Shown one piece after another: positions 32,930 to 45,434 of a DNA stretch of 64,000 bases. Made by a program: the position numbers and the translations under genes. Under the pieces are notes generated by a model that was not told the origin of the DNA, did not search any database, and saw nothing but the letters and a program-made list of their open reading frames with translations. The stretch's first letter is position 1. Each line of letters starts with the position of its first letter. The DNA lies in NCBI RefSeq assembly GCF_036373705.1, contig NC_089866.1, positions 28,847,501 to 28,911,500 of the forward strand, given 5' to 3'. This stretch comes from Amia ocellicauda (Eukaryota > Chordata > Actinopteri > Amiiformes > Amiidae).

Positions 32930-35426
32930 AGTGCGTAGCAAATTGACGGGATACTTTATGCTGCATTTGAGGATTGTTTTTATAAGGAATAATGTACATT
33001 GCGGCTCCGATCATTGTTAATGCCATGGCAGTCATGTTTTGCTATTTCTGGCACAGAACCTACACACACATCATCACTGCAGTGACACGTCTGTAAAACT
33101 TGAAAACAACAATAACAACACTGAAACGGATTCAGTTAAATATAGTTCTTTAAAATATGTATTTGAACCTAAAAAGTGTATTTCAAATGCTGCTTTTTAA
33201 GTCAGGATTTTAAGTCGGAAACTTTACAACAATGAAACAATGTTGCAATGTATTTTTCACATCCGTCTTTTACATCCTTATTTCATTCAGTTTGTGATGT
33301 GTATTGATTAATATGATTTAATAACATCTTTATTTTCTATTTGCGTAGTAGCTAGGTGTAGTGTTTGGTTGAACAATCATAATCAGAAGACTCCTAGTTT
33401 TTCAGAATAGCGGAACAAAGCCCCCAGAAGTCCGCGATTCCGTCACTGTTCTAAGCAACGCCGTTTTCATAGTGCCCTACACACCCCATCTGCACGGCTA
33501 TCTACTTACAAACGGTAATTTAATTCAGCCCCATGACACATTTGAGCCACCTAACTCCGCCAGCTTCAGTCAATGAAAGCCAGCAACATGAAAAAGTACT
33601 ACAAGGTAAGAACATGTATTTCGCTCTCCCATTTTCACTTTAGTTGAAGTTCACTGACGATACTCTAGCCCAGCCTTGTAATGTCAGAGGACTGTGGCAG
33701 ACACTGGTGAGTGTGCTGACGCTAAAATGGTCATGACAGGTAGAGGTGGAGGGGCCCCTGTACTGAGCTTTGATTGGGGCTCCAAAACTGACAAGCCCGA
33801 CCCCAAACAATACCTATGAAGTTTCACACTTTCTTCATTCAAGGAAACTGGACCGAACATGTGGGGGAGTTTCATGGAAGGGGCAGGGGAGAGAGTGGAG
33901 CAGCTCCAAAACCCCAGCTCCGGCTCCAGAACTCCCATGAAGCCGAGCACTGCCAGCTCCAGCTCCTCAACGAATAAGACTGGAACGAGCTCAGGACCCA
34001 GGAGCCGGTGCATTGGCCAGCATCCAATAAAGCCTAATGAAAGATATGTTGGGCATGTAGCCCCTTGTGTGGGAGAGTAGGCATTGATCGTACTCTTAAT
34101 GTCACAAATCGTAGTGAGTGTAGGCTACAGAAATAAGCATGTCAATGCACTTTAATGGTTGCTTTCGCTGTCACCTCCGTAAATGCACTTCATATGGTAC
34201 TTGATCTTGGTACATGTAAGGCAAGTTAGATTGCGCTTAGAAAGCAGCTCTGGCATCGCATATTATCATGAAACTCAAACAAGGAAGCAAGTTGTGAATG
34301 TTTCTGTTTTAGGGAATTTGGGGTAAACCTTACTGACAACGGGAAGCCCATATGAAGAGGCAACGGGTGAAAAGAAGGTTCCACCGAGATTTGAACTCAG
34401 ATCACTGGATTCAAAGTCTAAAGTGCTAATCATTACACCACGGAACCATTATGTTTCATATTTCACGATGAGATCTCTAAACAATTCGTTTTTAAACCAT
34501 GTCTGTAAATCTTTAACAGTATTCCTTTATAATAGCGTTTGAAATATTTATGAATGTTGGGAAAGAAACAGAAAAGGGCTCATTTATGAGTGAAAATTAG
34601 TGTTCTACACGTGAATGGATTTGTGTCAAACATAGTGATTCTTTATTGTATTCGACAAAATTGATACAGTCGTGAACAAAGATTGAAGTGAATTTGTTCA
34701 AAATCTCCATTTCAGCAGCTCCTCTAATCCATAAAGCATTGAAATGATGAAGCTGTACATGATTTAATCAATAAAGACACGTATTTACACCAAACCATAT
34801 TCGATTATTGATTAATGAATTAATATATTAACACGTTTCCTTATTCCTTGGGCCTGAAAGTTAGAGTCGAGGGTGCGCCGTTACCCAATGGGAGCTGTGA
34901 AATGCATGTTGTAAAATGCTACGAGTGTTGGACGGGCAGTTTGTTTCACCATGTTAGGGTGAGGGGTGAGCGAGAGCGGGCTCTAGAGGGAGCCAGAGCG
35001 GTCAGGACTAGGGTTGGCAATACTCGGGGTTTGCTGGCTCCGGCTCTGGAGTGGCACAGGTTCAGCTCCAGCTCCTGGCTAGTTCCGGCCAAACCAGGAT
35101 GGGGTCATTGTATATAACATTATTGCTTTTATTTTAACTTGTGTTGCCTTGCAATATATTTGCATAGATTAAAGGACACATCTCAATCAGACGAGATCTG
35201 CTTTTGAAGCTTCAGTGTCTTGTTTAGTCTCCTTGGAAACTTTGGTGTCAATGTCTGATGTACTAATAGCTAGTGTGAGAACTGATATTATTGTATAACT
35301 CCCAAATACACGACAATACCCACGCAATGGCTTGGGGCCCCGAGGGGCTAAGGGGGCCCCTGATGCCTAGTAGCAGTGTTAGATTACAAGCTGAATTGTA
35401 ACTTGCAACAATTGCCTTCTTTTCTC
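32930..35426. repeat. Unit 14 (2,497 bp)
   Basis: It shares GATCGTACTC near 34087, GAGTGAAAATTAG near 34588 and a damaged tRNA with unit 22. AAGTCAGGATTTT near 33200 and ACAATGTTGC near 33237 are private. Confidence 0.95.
34376..34447 (-). tRNA. tRNA-Gln-TTG: tRNA-Gln(TTG), copy 14, degraded
   Basis: Three changes: G19 to A, an A29-C41 mismatch in the anticodon stem (TTAGA against TCCAG), and a U-G pair in the T stem. It is probably a pseudogene or poorly functional. Shared with copy 22. Confidence 0.65.
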
Positions 35427-37923
35427 AGTGCGTAGCAAATTTACGGGATACTTTATGCTGCATTTGAGGATTGTTTTTATAAGGAATAATGTACATTACG
35501 GCTCCGATCATTGTTAATGCCATGGCAGTCATGTTTTGCTATTTCTGGCACAGAACCTACACACACATCATCACTGCAGTGACACGTCTGTAAAACTTGA
35601 AAACAACAATAACAACACTGAAACGGATTCAGTTAAATATAGTTCTTTAAAATATGTATTTGAACCTAAAAAGTGTATTTCAAATGCTGCTTTTTAAGTC
35701 GGGATTTTAAGTCGGAAACTTTACAACAATGAAACAATTTTGCAATGTATTTTTCACATCCGTCTTTTACATCCTTATTTCATTCAGTTTGTGATGTGTA
35801 TTGATTAATATGATTTAATAACATCTTTATTTTCTATTTGCGTAGTAGCTAGGTGTAGTGTTTGGTTGAACAATCATAATCAGAAGACTCCTAGTTTTTC
35901 AGAATAGCGGAACAAAGCCCCCAGAAGTCCGCGATTCCGTCACTGTTCTCCGCAACGCCGTTTTCATAGTGCCCTACACACCCCATCTGCACGGCTATCT
36001 ACTTACAAACGGTAATTTAATTCAGCCCCATGACACATTTGAGCCACCTAACTCCGCCAGCTTCAGTCAATGAAAGCCAGCAACATGAAAAAGTACTATA
36101 AGGTAAGAACATGTAATTCGCTCTCCCATTTTCACTTTAGTTGAAGTTCACTGACGATACTCTAGCCCAGCCTTGTAATGTCAGAGGACTGTGTCAGACA
36201 CTGGTGAGTGTGCTGACGCTAAAATGGTCATGACAGGTAGAGGTGGAGGGGCCCCTGTACTGAGCTTTGATTGGGGCTCCAAAATTGACAAGCCCGACCC
36301 CAAACAATACCTATGAAGTTTCACACTTTCTTCATTCAAGGAAACTGGACCGAACATTTGGGGGAGTTTCATGGAAGGGGCAGGGGAGAGAGTGGAGCAG
36401 CTCCAAAACCCCAGCTCCGGCTCCAGAACTCCCATGAAGCCGAGCACTGCCAGCTCCAGCTCCTCAACGAATAAGACTGGAACGAGCTCAGGACCCAGGA
36501 GCCGGTGCATTGGCCAGCATCCAATAAAGCCTAATGAAAGATATGTTGGGCATGTAGCCCCTTGTGTGGGAGAGTAGGCATTGAACGTACTCTTAATGTC
36601 ACAAATCGTAGTGAGTGTAGGCTACAGAAATAAGCATGTCAATGCACTTTAATGGTTGCTTTCGCTGTCATCTCCGTAAATGCACTTCATATGGTACTTG
36701 ATCTTGGTACATGTAAGGCTTGTTAGATTGCGCTTAGAAAGCAGCTCTGGCATCGCATATTATCATGAAACTCAAACAAGGAAGCAAGTTGTGAATGTTT
36801 CTGTTTTAGGGAATTTGGGGTAAACCTTACTGACAATGGGAAGCCCATATGAAGAGGCAACGGGTGAAAAGAAGGTTCCACCGAGATTTGAACTCGGATC
36901 ACTGGATTCAAAGTCCAAAGTGCTAACCATTACACCACGGAACCATTATGTTTCACATTTTACGATGAGATCTCTAAACAATTCGTTTTTAAACCATGTC
37001 TCTAAATCTTTAACAGTATTCCTTCATAATAGCGTTTGAAATATTTATGAATGTTGGGAAAGAAACAGAAAAGGGCTCATTTATGAGTGAAAATTAGTGT
37101 TCTACACGTGAATGGATTTGTGTCAAACATAGTGATTCTTTATTGTATTCGACAAAATTGATACAGTCGTGAACAAAGATTGAAGTGAATTTGTTCAAAA
37201 TCTCCATTTCAGCAGCTCCTCTAATCCATAAAGTATTGAGATGATGAAGCTGTACATGATTTAATCAATAAAGACACTTATTTACACCTACCCATATTCG
37301 ATTATTGATTAATGAATTAATATATTAACACGTTTTCTTATTCCTTTGGCCGGAAAGTCAGAGTCGAGAGTGCGCTGTTACCCAATGGGAGCTGTGAAAT
37401 GCATGTTGTAAAATGCTACGAGTGTTGGACGGGCAGTTTGTTTCACCATGTTAGGGTGAGGGGTGAGCGAGAGCGGGCTCTAGAGAGAGCCAGAGCGGTC
37501 AGGACTAGGGTTGGCAATACTCGGGGTTTGCTGGCTCCGGCTCTGGAGTGGCACAGGTTCAGCTCCAGCTCCTGGCTAGTTCCGGCCAAACCAGGATGGG
37601 GTCATTGTATATAACATTATTGCTTTTATTTTAACTTGTGTTGCCTTGCAATATATTTGCATAGATTAAAGGACACATCTCAATCAGACGAGATCTGCTT
37701 TTGAAGCTTCAGTGTCTTGTTTAGTCTCCTTGGAAACTTTGGTGTCAATGTCTGATGTACTAATAGCTAGTGTGAGAACTGATATTATTGTGTAACTCCC
37801 AAATACACGACAATACCCACGCAATGGCTTGGGGCCCCGAGGGGCTAAGGGGACCCCTGATGCCTAGTAGCAGTGTTAGATTACAAGCTGAATTGTAACT
37901 TGCAACAATTGCCTTCTTTTCTC
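35427..37923. repeat. Unit 15 (2,497 bp)
   Basis: Its markers are GCAAATTTACGGG near 35435, CTATAAGGTAAG near 36097, AACATTTGGGGG near 36353 and GTCATCTCCG near 36667, all shared with unit 23 and the first half of unit 24. Confidence 0.95.
36873..36944 (-). tRNA. tRNA-Gln-TTG: tRNA-Gln(TTG), copy 15, consensus
   Basis: Consensus gene. The 5' leader differs from copies 8 to 10 (CCATTATGTTTCACATTTTACG on the plus strand just past the gene). Confidence 0.95.
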
Positions 37924-40424
37924 AGTGCGTAGCAAATTTACGGGATACTTTATGCTGCATTTGAGGATTGTTTTTATAAGGAATAATGTACATTACGGCT
38001 CCGATCATTGTTAATGCCATGGCAGTCATGTTTTGCTATTTCTGGCACAGAACCTACACACACATCATCACTGCAGTGACACGTCTGTAAAACTTGAAAA
38101 CAACAATAACAACACTGAAACGGATTCAGTTAAATATAGTTCTTTAAAATATGTATTTGAACCTAAAAAGTGTATTTCAAATGCTGCTTTTTAAGTCGGG
38201 ATTTTAAGTCGGAAACTTTACAACAATGAAACAATTTTGCAATGTATTTTTCACATCCGTCTTTTACATCCTTATTTCATTCAGTTTGTGATGTGTATTG
38301 ATTAATATGATTTAATAACATCTTTATTTTCTATTTGCGTAGTAGCTAGGTGTAGTGTTTGGTTGAACAATCATAATCAGAAGACTCCTAGTTTTTCAGA
38401 ATAGCGGAACAAAGCCCCCAGAAGTCCGCGATTCCGTCACTGTTCTCCGCAACGCCGTTTTCATAGTGCCCTACACACCCCATCTGCACGGCTATCTACT
38501 TACAAACGGTAATTTAATTCAGCCCCATGACACATTTGAGCCACCTAACTCCGCCAGCTTCAGTCAATGAAAGCCAGCAACATGAAAAAGTACTATAAGG
38601 TAAGAACATGTAATTCGCTCTCCCATTTTCACTTTAGTTGAAGTTCACTGACGATACTCTAGCCCAGCCTTGTAATGTCAGAGGACTGTGTCAGACACTG
38701 GTGAGTGTGCTGACGCTAAAATGGTCATGACAGGTAGAGGTGGAGGGGCCCCTGTACTGAGCTTTGATTGGGGCTCCAAAACTGACAAGCCCGACCCCAA
38801 ACAATACCTATGAAGTTTCACACTTTCTTCATTCAAGGAAACTGGACCGAACATGTGGGGGAGTTTCATGGAAGGGGCAGGGGAGAGAGTGGAGCAGCTC
38901 CAAAACCCCAGCTCAGGCTCCAGAACTCCCATGAAGCCGAGCACTGCCAGCTCCAGCTCCTCAACGAATAAGACTGGAACGAGCTCAGGACCCAGGAGCC
39001 GGTGCATTGGCCAGCATCCAATAAAGCCTAATGAAAGATATGTTGGGCATGTAGCCCTTTGTGTGGGAGAGTAGGCATTGAACGTACTCTTAATGTCACA
39101 AATCGTAGTGAGTGTAGGCTACAGAAATAAGCATGTCAATGCACTTTAATGGTTGCTTTCGCTGTCACCTCCGTAAATGCACTTCATATGGTACTTGATC
39201 TTGGTACATGTAAGGCAAGTTAGATTGCGCTTAGAAAGCAGCTCTGGCATCGCATATTATCATGAAACTCAAACAAGGAAGCAAGTTGTGAATGTTTCTG
39301 TTTTAGGGAATTTGGGGTAAACCTTACTGACAACGGGAAGCCCATATGAAGAGGCAACGGGTGAAAAGAAGGTTCTACCGAGATTTGAACTCGGATCACT
39401 GGATTCAAAGTCCAAAGTGCTAACCATTACACCACGGAACCATTCTGTTTCACATTTCACGACGAGATCTCTAAACAATTCGTTTTTAAACCATGTCTGT
39501 AAATCTTTAACAGTATTCCTTTATAATAGCGTTTGAAATATTTATCAATGTTGGGAAAGAAACAGAAAAGGGCTCAATTATGAGTGCAAATGAGTGTTCT
39601 ACACGTGAATGGATTTGTGTCAAACATAGTGATTCTTAATTCTATTCGACAAAATTGATACAGTCGTGAACAAAGATTGAAGTGAATTTGTTCACAATCT
39701 CCATTTCAGCAGCTCCTCTAATCCATAAAGCATTGAAATGATGAAGCTGTACTTGATTTAATCAATAAAGACACGTATTTACACCAAACCATATTCGATT
39801 ATTGATTAATGAATTAATATATTAACACGTTTCTTTATTGCTTGGGCCTGAAAGTCAGAGTCGAGAGTGCGCCGTTACCCAATGGGAGCTGTGAAATGCA
39901 TGTTGTAAAATGCTACGAGTGTTGGACGGGCAGTTTGTTTCACCATGTTAGGGTGAGGGGTGAGCGAGAGCGGGCAAAAGAGGGAGCCAGAGCGGTCTGG
40001 ACTAGGGTTGGCAATACTCGGGGTTTGCTGGCTCCGGCTCTGGAGTGGCCCCCACAGGTTCAGCTCCAGCTCCTGGCTAGTTCCGGCCAAACCAGGATGG
40101 GGTCATTGTATATAACATTATTGCTTTTATTTTAACTTGTGTTGCCTTGCAATATATTTGCATAGATGAAAGGACACATCTCAATCAGACGAGATCTGCT
40201 TTTGAAGCTTCAGTGTCTTGTTTAGTCTCCTTGGAAACTTTGGTGTCAATGTCTGATGTACTAATAGCTGGTGTGAGAACTGATATTATTGTATAACTCC
40301 CAAATACACGACAATACCCACGCAATGGCTTGGGGCCCCGAGGGGCTAAGGGGGCCCCTGATGCCTAGTAGCAGTGTTAGATTACAAGCTGAATTGTAAC
40401 TTGCAACAATTGCCTTCTTTTCTC
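37924..40424. repeat. Unit 16 (2,501 bp), hybrid of unit-15 and unit-4/5 types
   Basis: It follows unit 15 up to about 38700 (TTACGGG, TATAAGG, TGTGTCAGAC) and unit 5 or 4 from about 38780 (AAAACTGAC, GCTCAGGCTCC, TTCTATTCGAC). GGGCAAAAGAGG near 39972 recalls unit 1. Confidence 0.95.
39370..39441 (-). tRNA. tRNA-Gln-TTG: tRNA-Gln(TTG), copy 16, acceptor mismatch
   Basis: Carries the C6-A67 mismatch of copies 2, 4 and 5, 27 to 35 kb away, in a unit whose first part is of another type. Confidence 0.85.
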
Positions 40425-42932
40425 AGTGCGTAGCAAATTGACGGGATACTTTATGCTGCATTTGAGGATTGTTTTTATAAGGAATAATGTACATTGCGGC
40501 TCCGATCATGGTTAAAGCCATGGCAGTCATGTTTTGCTATTTCTGGCACAGAATCTCCACACACAACATCACTGCAGTGACACGTCTGTAAAACTTGAAA
40601 ACAACAATAACAACACTGAAACGGATTCAGTTAAATATAGTTCTTTAAAATATGTATTTGAACCTAAAAAGTGTATTTCAAATGCTGCTTTTTAAGTCGG
40701 GATTTTAAGTCGGAAACTTTACAACAATGAAACAATTTTGCAATGTATTTTTCACATCTGTCTTTTACATCCTTATTTCATTCAGTTTGTAATGTGTATT
40801 GATTAATATGATTTAATAACATCTTTATTTTCTATTTGTGTAGTAGCTAGGTGTAGTGTTTGGTTGAACAATCATAATCAGAAGACTCCTAGTTTTTCAG
40901 AATAGTGGAACAAAGCCCCCAGAAGTCCGCGATTCTGTCACTGTTCTCCGCAACGCCGTTTTCATAGTGCCCTACACACCCCATCTGCACGGCTATCTAC
41001 TTACAAACGGTAATTTAATTCAGCCCCATGACACATTTGAGCCACCTAACTCTGCCAGCTTCAGTCAATGAAAGCCAGCAACATGAAAAAGTACTACAAG
41101 GTAAGAACATGTATTTCGCTCTCCCATTTTCACTTTACTTCGAGTTCACTGACGATACTCTAGCCCAGCCTTGTAATGTCAGAGGACTGTGGCAGACACT
41201 GGTGAGTGTGCTGATGCTAAGATGGTCATGACAGGTAGAGGTGGAGGGGCCCCTGTACTGAGCTTTGATTGGGGCTCCAAAACTGACAAGCCCGACCCCA
41301 AACAATACCTATGAAGTTTCACACTTTCTTCATTCAAGGAAACTGGACCGAACATGTGGGGGAGTTTCATGGAAGGGGCAGGGGAGAGAGTGGAGCAGCT
41401 CCAAAACCCCAGCTCAGGCTCCAGAACTCCCATGAAGCCGAGCACTGCCAGCTCCAGCTCCTCAACGAATAAGACTGGAACGCGCTCAGGACCCAGGACC
41501 CAGGAGCCGGTGCATTGGCCAGCATCCAATAAAGCCTAATGAAAGATATGTTGGGCATGTAGCCCTTTGTGTGGGAGAGTAGGCATTGAACGTACTCTTA
41601 ATGTCACAAATCGTAGTGAGTGTAGGCTACAGAAATAAGCATGTCAATGCACTTTAATGGTTGCTTTCGCTGTCACCTCCGTAAATGCACTTCATATGGT
41701 ACTTGATCTTGGTACATGTAAGGCAAGTTAGATTGCGCTTAGAAAGCAGCTCTGGCATCGCATATTATCATGAAACTCAAACAAGGAAGCAAGTTGTGAA
41801 TGTTTCTGTTTTAGGGAATTTGGGGTAAACCTTACTGACAACGGGAAGCCCATATGAAGAGGCAACGGGTGAAAAGAAGGTTCCACCGAGATTTGAACTC
41901 GGATCACTGGATTCAAAGTCCAAAGTGCTAGACATTACACCACGGAACCATTCTGTTTCACATTTCACGATGAGATCTCTAAACAATTCGTTTTTAAACC
42001 ATGTCTGTAAATCTTTAACAGTATTCCTTTATAATAGCGTTTGAAATATTTATGAATGTTGGGAAAGAAACAGAAAAGGGCTCAATTATGAGTGCAAATG
42101 AGTGTTCTACACGTGAATGGATTTGTGTCAAACATAGTGATTCTTAATTGTATTCGACAAAATTGATACAGTCGTGAACAAAGATTGAAGTGAATTTGTT
42201 CAAAATCTCCATTTCAGCAGCTCCTCTAATCCATAAAGCATTGAAATGATGAAGCTGTACATGATTTAATCAATAAAGACACGTATTTTCACCTACCCAT
42301 ATTCGATTATTGATTAATGAATTAATATATTAACACGTTTCCTTATTCCTTGGGCCTGAAAGTCAGAGTCGAGAGTGCGCCGTTACCCAATGGGAGCTGT
42401 GAAATGCATGTTGTAAAATGCTACGAGTGTTGGACGGGCAGTTTGTTTCACCATGTTAGGGTGAGGGGTGAGCGAGAGCGGGCTCTAGAGGGAGCCAGAG
42501 CGGTCTGGACTAGGGTTGGCAATACTCGGGGTTTGCTGGCTCCGGCTCTGGAGTGGCCCCCACAGGTTTAGCTCCAGCTCCTGGCTAGTTCCGGCCAAAC
42601 CAGGATGGGGTCATTGTATATAACATTATTGCTTTTATTTTAACTTGTGTTGCCTTGCAATATATTTGCATAGATGAAAGGACACATCTCAATCAGACGA
42701 GATCTGCTTTTGAAGCTTCAGTGTCTTGTTTAGTCTCCTTGGAAACTTTGGTGTCAATGTCTGATGTACTAATAGCTGGTGTGAGAACTGATATTATTGT
42801 ATAACTCCCAAATATACGACAATACCCACGCAATGGCTTGGGGCCCCGAGGGGCTAAGGGGGCCCCTGATGCCTAGTAGCAGTGTTAGATAACAAGCTGA
42901 ATTGTAACTTGCAACAATTGCCTTCTTTTCTC
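40425..42932. repeat. Unit 17 (2,508 bp), with 7-bp duplication
   Basis: It matches units 3 and 6, including the GACCCAG duplication at 41490-41503 and the tRNA D-loop change. It keeps CAGTTAAATATAG near 40627, where units 3 and 6 have an A. Confidence 0.95.
41878..41949 (-). tRNA. tRNA-Gln-TTG: tRNA-Gln(TTG), copy 17, D-loop change
   Basis: Same two-base D-loop change as copies 3 and 6, and the same linked 7-bp duplication about 390 bp away. Confidence 0.75.
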
Positions 42933-45434
42933 AGTGCGTAGCAAATTGACGGGATACTTTATGCTGCATTTGAGGATTGTTTTTATAAGGAATAATGTAC
43001 ATTGCGGCTCCGATCATGGTTAAAGCCATGGCAGTCATGTTTTGCTATTTCTGGCACAGAATCTCCACACACAACATCACTGCAGTGACACGTCTGTAAA
43101 ACTTGAAAACAACAATAACAACACTGAAACGGATTCAGTAAAATATAGTTCTTTAAAATATGTATTTGAACCTAAAAAGTGTATTTCAAATGCTGCTTTT
43201 TAAGTCGGGATTTTAAGTCGGAAACTTTACAACAATGAAACAATTTTGCAATGTATTTTTCACATCTGTCTTTTACATCCTTATTTCATTCAGTTTGTAA
43301 TGTGTATTGATTAATATGATTTAATAACATCTTTATTTTCTATTTGCGTAGTAGCTAGGTGTAGTGTTTGGTTGAACAATCATAATCAGAAGACTCCTAG
43401 TTTTTCAGAATAGTGGAACAAAGCCCCCAGAAGTCCGTGATTCTGTCACTGTTCTCCGCAACGCCGTTTTCATAGTGCCCTACACACCCCATCTGCACGG
43501 CTATCTACTTACAAACGGTAATTTAATTCAGCCCCATGACACATTTGAGCCACCTAACTCTGCCAGCTTCAGTCAATGAAAGCCAGCAACATGAAAAAGT
43601 ACTACAAGGTAAGAACATGTATTTCGCTCTCCCATTTTCACTTTACTTCGAGTTCACTGACGATACTCTAGCCCAGCCTTGTAATGTCAGAGGACTGTGG
43701 CAGACACTGGTGAGTGTGCTGACGCTAAAATGGTCAAGACAGGTAGAGGTGGAGGGGCCCCTGTACTGAGCTTTGATTGGGGCTCCAATATTGACAAGCC
43801 CGACCCCAAACAATACCTATGAAGTTTCACACTTTCTTCATTCAAGGAAACTGGACCGAACATGTGGGGGAGTTTCATGGAAGGGGCAGGGGAGAGAGTG
43901 GAGCAGCTCCAAAACCCCAGCTCCGGCTCCAGAACTCCCATGAAGCCGAGCACTGCCAGCTCCAGCTCCTCAACGAATAAGACTGGAACGAGCTCAGGAC
44001 CCAGGAGCCGGTGCATTGGCCAGCATCCAATAAAGCCTAATGAAAGATATGTTGGGCATGTAGCCCTTTGTGTGGGAGAGTAGGCATTGAACGTACTCTT
44101 AATGTCACAAATCGTAGTGAGTGTAGGCTACAGAAATAAGCATGTCAATGCACTTTAATGGTTGCTTTCGCTGTCACCTCCGTAAATGCACTTCATATGG
44201 TACTTGATCTTGGTACATGTAAGGCAAGTTAGATTGCGCTTAGAAAGCAGCTCTGGCATCGCATATTATCATGAAACTCAAACAAGGAAGCAAGTTGTGA
44301 ATGTTTCTGTTTTAGGGAATTTGGGGTAAACCTTACTGACAACGGGAAGCCCATATGAAGAGGCAACGGGTGAAAAGAAGGTTCCACCGAGATTTGAACT
44401 CGGATCACTGGATTCAAAGTAAAAAAGTGCTAACCATTACACCACGGAACCATTCTGTTTCACATTTCACGATGAGATCTCTAAACAATTCGTTTTTAAA
44501 CCATGTCTGTAAATCTTTAACAGTATTCCTTTATAATAGCGTTTGAAATATTTATGAATGTTGGGAAAGAAACAGAAAAGGGCTCAATTATGAGTGCAAA
44601 TGAGTGTTCTACACGTGAATGGATTTGTGTCAAACATAGTGATTCTTAATTGTATTCGACAAAATTGATACAGTCGTGAACAAAGATTGAAGTGAATTTG
44701 TTCAAAATCTCCATTTCAGCAGCTCCTCTAATCCATAAAGCATTGAAATGATGAAGCTGTACATGATTTAATCAATAAAGACACGTATTTTCACCTACCC
44801 ATATTCGATTATTGATTAATGAATTAATATATTAACACGTTTCCTTATTCCTTGGGCCTGAAAGTCAGAGTCGAGAGTGCGCCGTTACCCAATGGGAGCT
44901 GTGAAATGCATGTTGTAAAATGCTACGAGTGTTGGACGGGCAGTTTGTTTCACCATGTTAGGGTGAGGGGTGAGCGAGAGCGGGCTCTAGAGGGAGCCAG
45001 AGCGGTCTGGACTAGGGTTGGCAATACTCGGGGTTTGCTGGCTCCGGCTCTGGAGTGGCCCCCACAGGTTTAGCTCCAGCTCCTGGCTAGTTCCGGCCAA
45101 ACCAGGATGGGGTCATTGTATATAACATTATTGCTTTTATTTTAACTTGTGTTGCCTTGCAATATATTTGCATAGATGAAAGGACACATCTCAATCAGAC
45201 GAGATCTGCTTTTGAAGCTTCAGTGTCTTGTTTAGTCTCCTTGGAAACTTTGGTGTCAATGTCTGATGTACTAATAGCTGGTGTGAGAACTGATATTATT
45301 GTATAACTCCCAAATACACGACAATACCCACGCAATGGCTTGGGGCCCCGAGGGGCTAAGGGGGCCCCTGATGCCTAGTAGCAGTGTTAGATTACAAGCT
45401 GAATTGTAACTTGCAACAATTGCCTTCTTTTCTC
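42933..45434. repeat. Unit 18 (2,502 bp), disrupted tRNA
   Basis: It is the counterpart of unit 7 at an offset of 27,499 bp and shares the same tRNA lesion. AAGTCCGTGATT near 43431 is private. Confidence 0.95.
44379..44451 (-). pseudogene. tRNA-Gln(TTG) pseudogene, copy 18
   Basis: Has the same anticodon-stem replacement by a six-T run and one added base as copy 7, exactly 27,499 bp away. The identical lesion shows common descent and not two events. Confidence 0.9.
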
